Source: Theodoxus fluviatilis (taxonomy: Eukaryota > Mollusca > Gastropoda > Cycloneritida > Neritidae). Taken from it: a stretch of 64,000 nt of DNA. Numbering within the stretch: position 1 is the stretch's first letter; every line of letters begins with the position of its first letter. The stretch covers positions 1 through 64,000 of the forward strand of contig JAWQFJ010012442.1 in NCBI GenBank assembly GCA_034096865.1. Reading direction: 5' to 3'. The notes beneath the pieces were generated by a model, which saw nothing but the letters and a program-made list of their open reading frames with translations, had not been told where the DNA came from and did no database searches. Position numbers and translations under genes: made by a program. Positions 13,501 through 50,514 of this stretch are shown piece after piece.

Positions 13501-16500
13501 GATGTTCACCCCAGACATGACCGACAACAAACTCAGTGAACCACTGCAGTTGGCCTTTAGAGTTGGCTGCAGCACTGAGACTGCCTTGTTTAAAGTCCAG
13601 AATGACTGCAATGGATGACAAAAAAGTGGTCATCTTGGTACTTTTGGACTTGTCAGCTGTATTTGATATGGTTGACCATAACATCCTCATCCAACGTCTC
13701 AAAGAGAGGCTGGGACTCGATGGAGCGGCATTGGAATGGTTGCACTCCTATCTCAGCGAACGAGTTCATTGTGTGAAGATTGGACCGTCTACATCATCCC
13801 CAGTCACCATCAAATATGGAGTTCCCCAGGGGTCAGTCCTTGGTCCCTTACTGTTCTCCGCCTACATGCTCCCACGGTGAGATTCTACGGAGGCATGGCC
13901 CTTCCTATCATCTGTTTGCCGATGATGACCAGCTCTACATCTCCGCTGAACCTGAAAACTTGTTGACAAGAGTTGCAGAGCTTGAATCATGCATTGACCA
14001 GATTAGGCAGTGGATGAGAGCGAACTTCCTCCAGTTGAATGATGACAAGACAGATGTACTGCTCGCTGGTTCCCCCACCATCGTTGTGGGGTTGCCACAA
14101 GTAAATGTCAGAGTCGGCACCTCATGTGTGCCAACAAAGGAGCTTGTGAGAAACTTGGGTGTATTCTTTGATAAACATCTTGACCTCAGTACGATGGATA
14201 GATGGATGGATGGATGGTGTTTTACAGCCTATCAGCCTTTGTAGGCTATTTAAGGCCATTAAGCAGGAAAATCACTTTAACAGTATAGAGTAAACGCAAA
14301 TGAAGTCACAGTGTCTCTAGTTATTCACCTCTTACGAATCACATAGGGAGACATGGTGGGTCTATTCTTACCCCGAATCCACAAGGGGATACACCAAGCA
14401 CGAAAAATCACTAGAATCCAGTGAACGCTAATCTCAAGTCATAGTGTCCCTAGTTATTCGCCTCTTACGAATCGCGTAGGGAGACGCGGTGGGTCAATTC
14501 TTCCCTGAACCCACAGGGAGATCCTCAGTACGAACATCGTGGCAGTGTGTAGATCTTGCTATTACCATCTGTATAATATCAGCAAGATTCGCCATTTTCT
14601 GGATGAAGAAGCTCTGAAAAGAGTAGTCCATGCATTTGTCATTTCTCGCCTTGACTACAGCAACTCCTTGCTCTTTGGGCTCCCGGCAAAGTCAACTGAT
14701 CGCCTCCGGAGAGTGCAGAACTCTGCTGCCAGGCTGATCAAAAAGGTTCCACGCAGACAACCCATTACCCCAGTGTTGCGGGAACTACTCTGGCAGTGCT
14801 TGGAGAAGAGAGTTGTTTTTAAGATATGCATCTTTGTGTACAGGTGCATACATGACAGGACAACAATGCCAAGCTATCTTTGTGACCTTTTGAGAGAGCA
14901 CCATCCCCAGTGCTGCTTGAGATCGTCTATACTCAAGAACTGCTAGTCTGCCCACCAAGCAGAAGCAGAACCATGGGGGTCAGTGTGTTCCAGTGCACAG
15001 CACCAAGACTGTTAATTAGCCTTCCACTCCACATCAGACTGTCAGACTGTCTGCGTTTTTAAAAAAAGAGACTGAAAACATTTCTTTTCTCGTTGTAACT
15101 GTACAGCGCCTTTGAGCAGCTATTGGAATTGGCGCTATAGATATCATCCACATACATACATACATACATACATTTATGTCAAGTTGTTATGCAGCTCGAC
15201 TTGGCTCGTTTTCTTTAAATAATAAGTCTAGAGGAAACACACACACGCACAGCCGAACTAGTAACACTGACTCACAGTCATTCTATCAAACGATAGAACA
15301 TGACAGAAAGACGGTGAGGACAAAGGTAAAAAATAAATCACTTTAATTTGTTTCAATAAGAATGGAAAAATGGATAATTAAAGGTTAATAATGATAGTCA
15401 GGAAATAATAATAATTCAATTCAATCTCTAACCTAGAATAAATATGGCTTGCCAACCGAATAAAATGAACTTATCTGCTTTGAAGACCGCATCAGTCGAT
15501 AAGCGCTAGGGTAGTCCTAAAACGAGGTAGCCGTGATCTGTCAACACAAAGTGGGGGAGAGGGGAAGGGGAGCAGGGGGCAACCGGTGCGTAGGCAAACA
15601 CGACGAACCACGACGAAACGTTAATTTCACCCTAGTGATGGGTGAACGTGGAAGAATCTTGTCCGTAGTTTCGAGCGTTGGCTAGTATGGCGGCTTGACC
15701 TTTCGCTCTGGAGACAGGGCAGACGCTGAAGAATCTTGTTTGTAACTTAATGCACTGGTTAGCATGGAGACTTGAACCTTCGCCCTGTAGCTTCATACGC
15801 TGAGAAGACGGTGACTTGAACTTGACCCAGGGGCGGACGCCTTCACTCCTCGTGCCGTGGGGGTGGTCTTTATTTGCTGATGGAATGTCCCGCCCAGACC
15901 ACGGGGAGGGCGGGGATTATATAGTCGAAGCGCGGACGCCTTAGATTCCTGTGCTCTCTCATCCAATGAGAACACTCGGGCCATGCCCATTTTCCCTCAC
16001 CGTCCAATCGCACGTCCCCCATATAAGGGGTAGTCTTTCAACGGAAGTGCCTCCAGTTAAGCTTTAACAATGCCGCCAATCACACGTCTTTGCTTCGCTC
16101 GCCAGTTCAAAATGTGTACAAAGTCTTTCATTGGTTGGCGATGAATGGATGGATGGCGCTTCACGGCCGGTCAACCTCAAGGCCATTAAGCACAAACATC
16201 ACTAGAACAGTTCAAAGCAAATGCAAGGCAAGTCACGGTGTCCCTAGTCACTCGTTTCTTATGAATCGTGCAGAGAGAGACGCAGTGGGTCAACTCCTTA
16301 CTCTTACACACAGTGAAGCTATGGTTGACAAGCCGTAACATGCTATAGTTACTATTTTTAGAACGGTTGGTGGCCGCACTAACTCACCCAACACCTCAGG
16401 TTAGTAGACACAGTAAATTCAAGTGAAAAAGGCAAGGGGGTGATCTCGCCACACAAGTGTTCTACTGTATGTGTGGGTGTCAGTGATAATGGCTGACTGA

Positions 16501-17848
16501 CTTAGTCCCTGTTTTGACTGCAGGCACAGGGACTATGGTGATGGCTGTTTCTGTTCCTGCCAAGCGACAGCCCCTCATCATTGGCAAGCCTGAAACCACC
16601 ATGTTTGACTTACTGGCCAAAACCCACAACCTGGACCCCAATCGCACACTCATGGTTGGGGACAAGTAAGTACTGTGGACTCCAGTCTATTATGTCATCC
16701 ATAGCTGTCATCACCAGTGAGGAAGAGCCAAGACTGGCACGCACTATATGAGGATGCTGCGCAGTCTCTTTGATGCTCTGTAAAGCACCTTGAGTTTGAC
16801 TCGAGTTGCACTGGCTGTGCAATTTTGATGCTCTGTAAAGTACCTTTTGACTTGAGTTGCACTGGCTGTGCAATTTTGATGCCCTGTAAAGTACCTTGAG
16901 TTTGACTCGAGTTGCACTGGCTGTGCAGTCTCTTTGATGCTCTGTAAAGCAATTTGAGTTTGAGTGTTGTCTCACCTGCCATGGTGAGTGGAAGGTTTGG
17001 AATAAGGAAGTATGTCACACTAGGGAAATACGAGATTGATAAAAAAACAAACATAGACATATGCCTTGCAACAGTGCAATAATTGTGTCATGCTTTGTGG
17101 AAGCCCTTTGTTCTTGCTTTTTTAAAAATTGATACAAATGCTATTATTATAAATCATCTCTGTTTGACAATGGCTGAAGGAACGTTATTGTAAACTCAAA
17201 CTTAGGCATTTCATAGAAAACTGGCCCAGGTGTCAGAAACTTTGCATCATGGTAAACACTGATGCCAGTTTTTGTTGATTTACCCACTGGAAACTATAAA
17301 CCTAGCTGAACGTCAGAGTTGATGTCACCTTTTAGACAATTTTCGTTGAATTTTGTTATATAGACACTTTAAACACATAAAGCAGGGCAGTTCTTGGCTG
17401 GTAGAACAAAAACATGTCGAATGTCATGTGACCAGTCGTCCCATCATACTCCTTTCCTGGCTTTTTCCACAACCAAGACTTGATCCTTGAAGACTGCACG
17501 ATCAAGGATTATTTGTCCAAGTGATGAGGGAGTAACATATTAAGTGGTTGAGGCCCAGATGTGAGAAAGATGTAACTGTATAAAACCAACATCTTTACCA
17601 TGTCTGTCAATAGAGACTTTTCTGATTGCTTCCACAGCCTCATCACTGACATAGTGTTTGCCAAGAACTGCAAAGTTCGCTCCTTGTTTGTGCTGAGTGG
17701 TGTGCACAAGCTGGAGCAGATCCCCAAGGAGGGAGTGTCGCCCCTGCCAGGACCCCACAGGCCCGGCACGCCCGAGTTCTACACCTCCTGCCTAGGGGAC
17801 ATCAAAACATTCTTGGGCAATGAGATGGCAAAGGAATCCCAAAAATAA
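922..17848 (+). CDS. PGP: PGP/PDXP-type HAD phosphatase, seven 3' coding exons (5' partial)
   Basis: Exons are 922-989, 1441-1533, 3909-4046, 7297-7353, 10659-10809, 16524-16665 and 17638-17848 (stop TAA). All have GT-AG borders and their phases join without a break, giving 285 residues. The first visible exon opens inside the Gly of GVLWDG, so the catalytic DxD of HAD motif I is in an exon outside the window. Motif II is in exon 2 (ITNNSSRTR), the C2-cap region follows ([21 protein letters not shown]), the motif III Lys is in IIGKP, and motif IV is MVGDN + ITDI, made across the last intron. The family removes phosphate from small metabolites in the cytosol (phosphoglycolate and glycerol-3-phosphate, or pyridoxal phosphate). 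From the sequence alone I cannot choose between the PGP and PDXP sub-types; either symbol would be defensible. With one or two missing exons the length fits the family (about 300-320 aa). The introns are full of transposons but every splice site looks intact. Confidence 0.93.
1049..1246. repeat. Compound (TG)n-(TC)n microsatellite
   Basis: About 80 bases of TG dinucleotides (1049-1131) are followed, after a 24-base spacer, by about 90 bases of TC (1155-1246). Open frames here encode only Cys-Val or Ser-Leu repeats and are artefacts. It lies in the intron between phosphatase exons 922-989 and 1441-1533. Confidence 0.97.
1556..1632. repeat. (GAAT)n tetranucleotide microsatellite
   Basis: An imperfect run of GAAT units begins only about 20 bases after the donor of phosphatase exon 1441-1533. 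A second (GAAT)n run of the same kind is at 10930-10999. Confidence 0.9.
1700..2551 (+). other. Intronic sequence, nothing recognised
   Basis: No exon, protein motif or clear repeat border was seen between the GAAT microsatellite and the TTAA-flanked MITE. The short open frames near 2017-2270 have no recognisable domain. Confidence 0.4.
2552..3651 (-). mobile_element. TTAA-flanked, piggyBac-type deletion derivative
   Basis: The element is bounded by TTAA at 2552-2555 and 3648-3651. Its terminal inverted repeats are CTCATTGCTTACGCA on the left and CCCATTGCTTACGCA (reverse complement) on the right. A TTAA target duplication is the mark of piggyBac (and Kolobok) elements. On the - strand a short open frame near the right end starts MASRC and is rich in Asp and Glu, like the acidic N-terminus of piggyBac transposases. 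The remainder of the transposase is missing, so this is non-autonomous. Confidence 0.8.
3200..3387 (-). pseudogene. Acidic N-terminal fragment of a piggyBac-like transposase
   Basis: Reading on the - strand from the ATG at 3387, an acidic stretch ([16 protein letters not shown]) runs to a stop at 3289. Acidic coding-like sequence ([10 protein letters not shown]) resumes beyond it. No DDE catalytic domain follows. The family assignment rests on the TTAA flanks and the acidic N-terminus, not on a conserved domain. Confidence 0.5.
4324..7228 (+). mobile_element. CR1/L2-like LINE, 5' truncated, inactive
   Basis: The element starts inside the endonuclease domain and ends with the L2/CR1-type 3' signature: GCGCCTTGAGC, a short hairpin to GGCGCTATATAAG, then an (ATT)n tail at 7179-7228. 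It lies in sense orientation in the phosphatase intron, and its tail stops about 70 bases before exon 7297-7353. A 19-base duplication near 4352-4391 (two copies of CTCATGTACCGTC plus a C-run) disturbs the reading frame at the 5' end. Confidence 0.9.
4325..6898 (+). pseudogene. LINE ORF2 (endonuclease end, reverse transcriptase, C-terminal region), broken
   Basis: Endonuclease sequence is seen at about 4470-4700 (LGDVNIHFD and, further on, ATDHFCVM). The reverse transcriptase spans about 5340-6090: fingers ([16 protein letters not shown]), motif A ([11 protein letters not shown]), motif B ([10 protein letters not shown]). The motif C region is damaged. A short deletion leaves only DDNQLY in a shifted frame directly after an in-frame stop at about 6040, so the usual F/Y-A-D-D is lost. 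The C-terminal part continues at 6131-6600 ([19 protein letters not shown]) and, after another stop at 6601, to 6898. At least four frame breaks are present, so it encodes no working enzyme. Confidence 0.9.
7449..8412 (+). mobile_element. pogo/Tigger-like element, internally deleted
   Basis: Inverted termini CAGTGGAACCTGCGAATAGC (left) and CAGTAGAATCTGCGAATAGC (right, reverse complement) are flanked by TA at 7447-7448 and 8413-8414. A TA duplication and CAGT-GAAC ends are typical of Tigger/pogo elements. Inside, only the start of a CENP-B-type transposase survives. It lies in the phosphatase intron 3' of exon 7297-7353. Confidence 0.88.
8074..8205 (+). pseudogene. N-terminal CENP-B/pogo HTH fragment of a Tigger transposase
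   Basis: The ATG at 8074 begins [20 protein letters not shown], followed by [18 protein letters not shown]. This is the N-terminal helix-turn-helix DNA-binding module of the CENP-B/Tigger/Jerky family. After about 45 residues the frame runs into unrelated sequence and a stop at 8316. The DDE catalytic domain is absent. Confidence 0.85.
8629..8990. repeat. 36-bp minisatellite, ten copies
   Basis: The unit contains CATCCTCATTGGG, GGTGCAGTCC and ACCAATCA. Ten near-identical head-to-tail copies are present, differing at one or two positions. Because 36 is a multiple of three, several frames stay open and give 12-residue protein repeats. These are artefacts, as no splice site or start supports translation. 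Each unit has one ATTGG and one CCAAT pentamer. Confidence 0.97.
9104..9950 (+). repeat. GGTCA-rich interspersed repeat, copy A (full length)
   Basis: The left end is TTTTTGACTCACATGCGAAG and the right end is a hairpin, GGGC-TTT-GCCC, followed by TTCTTGTT. Between them are about 17 perfect AGGTCA/TGACCT hexamers, many as AGGTCAAGGTCA direct repeats or as TGACCTTGCTTCAAGGTCA palindromes. There is no coding potential. The same ends recur at 19462, 29443, 33670 and 39222, which defines the family. I see no certain target duplication, so the class (SINE-like, Helitron-like or other) is unknown. Confidence 0.9.
9951..10371 (+). repeat. Segment shared with 20509-20957 downstream of the GGTCA repeat
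   Basis: The sequence after the GGTCA-rich repeat (GTTTAGTCCTTCTAAGCATA ... TCTCAGCCAAGCTGAATG) is closely matched at 20509-20957. The shared unit is therefore longer than the other copies of the repeat: either a larger composite element or a segmental duplication. No coding sequence is seen. Confidence 0.8.
10368..10514. repeat. (TG)n microsatellite, interrupted
   Basis: About 145 bases of TG with interruptions (GTGCAT, GTATTTGTG). It lies 145 bases before the phosphatase exon 10659-10809. Open frames across it are artefacts. Confidence 0.95.
10930..10999. repeat. (GAAT)n microsatellite
   Basis: About 70 bases of GAAT units, about 120 bases downstream of phosphatase exon 10659-10809. Confidence 0.95.
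11082..11346 (-). repeat. tRNA-derived SINE-like repeat
   Basis: On the - strand, 11346 to 11274 resembles a tRNA: A-box TGGCTCAGCTGG (11338-11327), an anticodon-like CTT and B-box GGTTCGATTCT (11293-11283), with normal A-to-B spacing. The arms pair poorly, so it is not a functional tRNA gene. Two more B-box-like GGGTTCGAACCC stretches follow at 11241-11230 and 11173-11162. The unit ends in an (ATC)n tail near 11106-11082, as SINEs do. Confidence 0.65.
11558..13494 (+). mobile_element. DNA transposon with CAGGGATGAAAA ends and 6-bp TSD
   Basis: The termini CAGGGATGAAAA (11558) and its reverse complement (ending 13494) are flanked on both sides by ATTATA (11552-11557 and 13495-13500), a 6-bp target duplication. 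Inside are a G-run (about 11658-11674), a CpG-rich possible promoter region, a broken transposase-like gene on the + strand, and a very GC-rich hairpin block (13370-13455). The right flank is a LINE that starts at the junction. Confidence 0.75.
11971..13035 (+). pseudogene. Kolobok/Mutator-like transposase N-terminal part, frameshifted
   Basis: The reading starts at ATG 11971 ([20 protein letters not shown]) and then shifts frame through a Ser/Thr/Ala-rich linker (12123-12560). It resumes at about 12545-13035 with two Cys pairs (CRDC, CSAC) and [18 protein letters not shown] plus [13 protein letters not shown]. The same order (Cys pairs, NRR, LRxF, MP) occurs in the gene inside the TTAA-flanked element at 36487-38868. 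This matches what I know as the Mutator-like transposase domain family. The catalytic half (DGTWQKRG region) is missing here. Confidence 0.6.
13518..14943 (+). pseudogene. LINE reverse transcriptase fragment, broken by frameshifts and a SINE
   Basis: Motif A is [14 protein letters not shown] (about 13640-13680) and motif B is [10 protein letters not shown] (about 13816-13850). After a frameshift, motif C is FADDDQLY (about 13917). The frame continues to LDLST, where the SINE is inserted (14195-14522), and then resumes exactly in frame with [20 protein letters not shown]. The end contains [13 protein letters not shown] and the C-terminal region to a stop at 14943. Two catalytic Asp are still present, but the stops and shifts make it inactive. 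Confidence 0.88.
14195..14522 (-). repeat. SINE-like repeat (family with four copies here), inserted in the LINE
   Basis: The insert is flanked by an 11-bp target duplication CCTCAGTACGA (14184-14194 and 14523-14533). On the - strand it begins ATCTCCCTGTGGGTTC and ends with a (CATC)n tail (seen as GATGGATG on +), so it is a retroposon on the - strand. It is dimeric: a 65-base block containing CTCTTACGAATC and GGTGGGTC occurs twice. No tRNA A/B boxes are evident. Confidence 0.85.
15185..16120 (-). mobile_element. Candidate solo LTR
   Basis: The segment starts TGTTATGCAG, ends AATGTGTACA, and is flanked by AAGT on both sides (15181-15184, 16121-16124). This is the TG...CA plus 4-bp duplication expected of an LTR. 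On the - strand it has a TATATAA box near 15923-15917 and an AATAAA at 15874-15869. No internal retrovirus-like coding region is attached. The TATA-to-AATAAA distance is short, so the call is tentative. Confidence 0.4.
16136..16335 (-). repeat. SINE-like repeat, single-unit copy
   Basis: It matches the SINE at 14195-14522: GATG-rich border, GGCCATTAAGCA, GTGTCCCTAGTCACTC, CTTATGAATCG and CAGTGGGTCAA. It carries only one of the two internal blocks. The SINE tail points left, so it lies on the - strand. Confidence 0.75.
16770..16960. repeat. About 57-bp tandem repeat, 3.4 copies
   Basis: The unit contains TTGATGCTCTGTAAAG, GAGTTTGACTCGAGTTGC and ACTGGCTGTGCAAT. It lies about 100 bases downstream of the donor of phosphatase exon 16524-16665. 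Confidence 0.9.
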
Positions 17849-19300
17849 TGCAACTGTCATTGCCATTTAGTTAATCCAACATTGTTTCTTTGGAAGAAAG
17901 TGAGAGTGAACTTTAATGACTGGCTAAACTATTGGGAGTGTTGAAAGTTGCAGCAAAGTGTTGTTGATGGAGTGAAGTTTATTTGCCTTGTTGGAATAGT
18001 TTGCACTTATATTATGTCAACTAATAATTACAATGAACTAGCTAGGGATCGCATATGGCTTCAGTAAAAAAATATTCTTGCACAAAAGTTCCTTCACATC
18101 CATTCTTCAAGCCTGCTGTGTGAAAGCAATTATGAGGTTCACCGACTGCAAGTTATGAAAACGTTTGAGGCGAGTAGCAGAAAAGATATCAGAATTATTA
18201 TAGGTGAAGATGAGCAACCAGACCCATAATTAGGCTTGTGGATGAATTTTTTTCAATAATTTGGTCTGCAGGGTAGACATTCTGTGGCTCTCAAGCTGCT
18301 GAAGTGTGTGATCTCTTTAGATCCATCTAGTAGTGTTGGTGTAGGAATTTAAAATCTTTCCTTTCACTACCCTCATGATATTCCGTCAACTGATGGGAGT
18401 GAAGTTCTATTCACTGTATACTGCATTGAAAAGAGATTATATACATATATATTCTAAACAAGTTTGAAGGGTTGGGAAGTTCCTGTAAATACTTCATCTT
18501 TTTGCTTTGGCCCGTCATAGATATTCCATTATAGAAATGTGTACCAAGTTGGTGAAAGTAAACGAAAAGGCAAGTGGTATAGTTTTGGACTGCTGCATTT
18601 TGACTGCATATGATGTGATATATGCTGTGATGTCCTTTGGGGTTTCATTCAGACTTGGCTGTGAGGCTATTTGATTGGTAGGAACAGGGGTCTATGGAGC
18701 TTGATGGGGAGGAATTGGTTGGAACAAGTTTATGGCGTTTAATATTCAAAGGTAGGAAATTGATCATAGAATTTGATTGGTAGGAAAACGTTTATGGAGT
18801 TTTGATTGGTAGGAGATTTATATTTTGATTGGTAGGAAGAAGCTTATGGAGTTTAATTGGTTGAAAAGGGGTTTTTTGTAGTTGTAAACAGACATTTATT
18901 GTATGATTTGACAATTCTTTAGCCTCCATGATGATACAAATGGTGTAATACGTGACTGTCCTGCCTGGAATATCCAACCATGATCATTAGAGGCACAGCA
19001 GTTCAGGTCATTACCATTGCGGTGTGCCAATGAAAGTTGCTGCCTCATTGATAATCCAGGTTTGTTAGCTACTATTGTTACAAGGAGAATCAGTTTGATT
19101 TTTCATCAATTGCCTGCATGTGATCATGAAAGTTTCTGAGGTTATTTTGTCATGCCTGTACATCAATGTCATGATGGTCAAGTAATCATTTACGTAATTA
19201 AATATTTCCCAATTATTCCAAGTTGTGCTCTTTTTATGAGATGGATATGAACAAAATGTTTTGAAAGGTCTTTTATTGTGAAATAAATATTATATTTCCT
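17849..19300 (+). other. Probable 3' UTR of the PGP-like gene
   Basis: After the TAA stop there is no other exon. The first clear polyadenylation signal I see is AATAAA at 19282-19287; a weaker ATTAAA is near 19197. The interval has no interspersed repeat, as expected of a transcribed UTR of about 1.4 kb. The end point is inferred. Confidence 0.55.
18650..18875. repeat. Imperfect array of ATTGGTAGGAA motifs
   Basis: Five to six degenerate units of about 35-40 bases share TTTGATTGGTAGGAA and TTTATGGAGTTT. The array lies inside the predicted 3' UTR of the phosphatase gene. Confidence 0.75.
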
Positions 19301-19461
19301 CATTACTTTCAGACTAGTGCTCAATCATTCAGCATATACCAGATGATAATGGTCACATCCAGATGTTTCTGGCATTTTAGATGCACTTCATTTATTGTAC
19401 ATGGTAGGCAGTGTTTCTGGAGAGGCCCATCATTTGGACTAATCAGCTATTCTGTGTTCCA

Positions 19462-20260
19462 CAAGAAGGGCAAAGCCCATACGACTCACATGCTTGACCT
19501 TGACCTTTATATGACCTTGACCTTCAAGGTCAAACAACTAAACCTACCAATGACATCATACACTAAGAAATGCTTTACACATTTTTCCTACCAAAATACA
19601 TGTGACCTTGACCCAAGGTCATCCAAGGTCATGCAACACAAAGCTCTTAATTCAAGACATAGGAAGCACAATGGTGCTTATTGGCACTTTCTACCATGAG
19701 ATATGGTCACTTTTAGTGGTTCTGTTCACTACCCCATTTTGGTCACATTTCATAAGGGTCAAAGAGACCTTGACCTTGATGATATGTGACCAAATGTGTC
19801 TCATGATGAAAGTATAACATGTGTCCCACATAATTATTAAGTTTGAAACAGTTATCTTCCATAGTTCAGGGTCAAGGTCACTTCAAAATATGTATACAAT
19901 CCAACTTTGAAGAGCTCCTGTGACCTTGACCTTGAAGCAAGGTCAACCAAACTGGTATCAAAAGATAGGGCTTACTTTGCCCTATATACCATGTATGGGT
20001 GAGGTATCCAATCTCAAAAACTTCAGAGAAAATTGAGAAAATGTGAAAAATGAGTTTTTTATACAACATTTATGGCCCCTGCGACCTTGAAGCAAGGACA
20101 AGTCACTATGTATGTTTTTTGATGCCTTATCATACACCATCATGCCAAATTGGGTGTTGATAGACTTAATAGTCTCCGAGAAAAATCCAACGTTAAAGTT
20201 TTTCACGGACGCCCGACACGGGTGGGTACATAGACTCACTTTTGCTTTGCATGTGAGTCA
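19462..20260 (-). repeat. GGTCA-rich interspersed repeat, copy B (inverted)
   Basis: It starts CAAGAAGGGCAAAGCCCATA and ends TTTGCATGTGAGTCAAAA, the reverse complement of copy A. It is full length with many TGACCTTGA/AAGGTCA motifs. It lies between the convergent genes, just past the phosphatase polyA signal. Confidence 0.9.
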
Positions 20261-20261
20261 A

Positions 20262-20957
20262 AAATGGGGTAGTGAACCACTAAAAGTGACCATATCTCAT
20301 GGTAGAAAGTGCCAATAATCACCATTGTGCTTCCTATGTCTTGAATTAACAGCTTTGTGTTGCATGAAAAAAGTGTAAAGCATTTCTTAGTGTATGATGT
20401 CATTGGTAGGTTTAGTTGTTTGACCTTGACGGTGCCCTGAAGGTCAAGGTCATATACAGGTCAAGGTCAAGCATGTGAGTCATATGGGCTTTGCCCTTCT
20501 TGTTCTAAGTTTAATCCTTCTAAGCATACATTAAATTAATGATTCCTCATCAGCAAAAGCACGCAGCGGGTTTCTGTGTGTATCGGTCCAAATGATTATG
20601 CAGACGGGATTGGTTGCATTACTCGTTCAATGAAGTATAAATATTGCTGTTGTATTCAAAGTCCTTATAATTAGTAGAGTTCACAATATTACACTCTTGT
20701 GATTCAAATTTTACCGCATACAAGTTTTACATTCATGGGAAATCGATGTTTAGAAAATGAACTGACGGAAAGATGGCTGCCAGTATCGAGTGTATCACAA
20801 CAAGCGGAGGAATACACTCACGATGTGATATGGCATTCAGCGTGGCTGAGACTGTGTTCAGAACGGTGGTATGCATGTTATGGAAGAATTAAGGCTATCA
20901 TGTGACCAACCTGTTGCTGAGACTATATCCACTAATCTCAGCCACGCTGAATGACCT
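20262..20957 (+). repeat. GGTCA-rich repeat, copy C (partial) plus shared downstream segment
   Basis: Directly after copy B, a + strand piece starts inside the repeat (ATGGGGTAGTGAACCAC) and lacks part of the middle. It reaches the GGGCTTTGCCCTTCTTGTT end at about 20506. It then continues with the same 445-base flank as copy A. That flank contains an 18-bp perfect inverted pair, CATTCAGCGTGGCTGAGA (20834) and its complement (20936-20953). Confidence 0.85.
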
Positions 20958-21259
20958 ACCTCTGATCTCATGACAAAATTACATCCCATTGATTACATCC
21001 ATGCAGTGCAGAACAAGTCGTTTCAATGAGTTTCTGATTTCCCCATTTCATTCTCAATCTCCATACTAAAAATCTCCGATTGAAGTCTTTCGTTACAGCA
21101 GTTTTTCCACGTACAAACATTTCATTGCATGTAGACTAATCATTTATCACACAGAGGTTGTTGGTTTTTTTAACCTAATAGTGTAAAAAAATTACCTTTA
21201 CAAGTGCATTCAATTTCATTGAGCAAAGAACAGAAGCAACTTGGCTGTTAACTTTTACT

Positions 21260-22628
21260 TTTATTTGCACTGGATAATTAAAAATATACTGTGTGACAAT
21301 ACCTCAAACATTCAAAGGTAGTTTGTAGTACAGCCAGATGCAGAATCATTCCCTAAAGAAAGTAAATAAAAATTGTAACATCTCCCTTAACAGATTAAAC
21401 ACAACATGACAAAATGCAAAGAACAGCTGAGATAAAGGATGCAGAAAAATTCTTTCAAATGACATAACAGTAACTGTAGCATTTCACTTTCCTTGAGGAG
21501 AACTAGCAGTCAAAATACTCTTACTACACTACTCAAACTCTCATGTCGTCTGTGAAAAATAAATAAATGAGGGCTTAATGTACATTTCCTACTCAGAAAC
21601 ACAAAAAACAATAATTATTTTCATGAGCTTTCACTAATCATATCATGGCAGGCATTAATTACATCAAAAGTGGAGATTGAGGCGCATTAACTCCATCTGG
21701 CCTTTTTCCAGGCAAACCCCACACTACAGAAGTCAAAGACAGATCACAGTGTACAGTCAGAGTTGAACAATAAGAGGATGGCAGAGACAACATAAATAAC
21801 CAGGCAGACCAAGTCAATAAGATAAGGTCTGGTGAACCGGGCACCCGTCTTGAAATCTGCATCCGTGGCCAGCTTGCTGGGGTGGCAAGTCGCCATGGAG
21901 ACAAGTGAAGAGAAGCAGGGGGAGGCAGGAAAGGGAGGTAAGCAGGGAAGGGCTAGCTCGGCCGGAGCAGTTCAGGCAGGCAACACTTTAACAAGCAGCT
22001 TCCACATGTCAGTTTTCATTCCTACTGGCACAGTCATACAGGAGTGTCGGCCTCTATGTCTCCTTGGCAGCTCTACACATGCACCCTCTCGCCAGCTGTG
22101 AGGGAGGGAGGAAGGAAACAGACCATTGATTGAACGCTGCACATTGCAGAATTTCAATGTAAAAAAATAAGCAAACTTCACAAAAATAATCATAATAGTA
22201 ATAATGCGGTTAAATGAGAAATGGCATACATACCAACACGAAAATGCGAAATGTACAGAACCATCATGAAATTCAATACGGAAACCATGACAACCTCCCT
22301 TGAGAGTCGAGTCCACTACCATGGGGACCAAGTTGTAGAGGGAAATTAGAATGAGAAAGTCTATCCTGATGCACAAGCGCCACGGGCAGTGGTGGAAGCC
22401 AGTTGCTGCAGGGAGCTACTCCAACACCAACGGCCCTTCAGCAGCTGGAAGCACACACACACACACACCTTCCCAAGAGCCACTGTGCTTCAGATTGGTT
22501 GGTTTTCCAATGGTTGGATGTACAGGTGCATCTTTTACGTGGCTGTGCCCCTCATCGCTGTCAAATCAACTAGCAACTTGTCCAGGTCAAACGAAAACTT
22601 TGAATATGAGCCAACAACTCCGTCTCCC
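21260..22628 (-). other. Probable 3' UTR of NAP1L with polyA signal
   Basis: On the - strand, downstream of the NAP1L stop, an AATAAA occurs at 21265-21260. No coding exon or interspersed repeat is seen in this interval. The UTR length of about 1.4 kb is inferred. Confidence 0.5.

Positions 22629-50514
<27,886 letters not shown>

Larger units (their letters stand above)
13501..15175 (+). mobile_element. Second CR1/L2-like LINE, 5' truncated, split by a SINE
   Basis: The element begins within the reverse transcriptase, directly beside the CAGGGATGAAAA element, and ends at CAGCGCCTTTGAGC, GGCGCTATAGATATC and an (ACAT)n tail at about 15150-15175. A 328-bp SINE interrupts it at 14195. It lies in sense orientation in the phosphatase intron. 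Confidence 0.88.
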
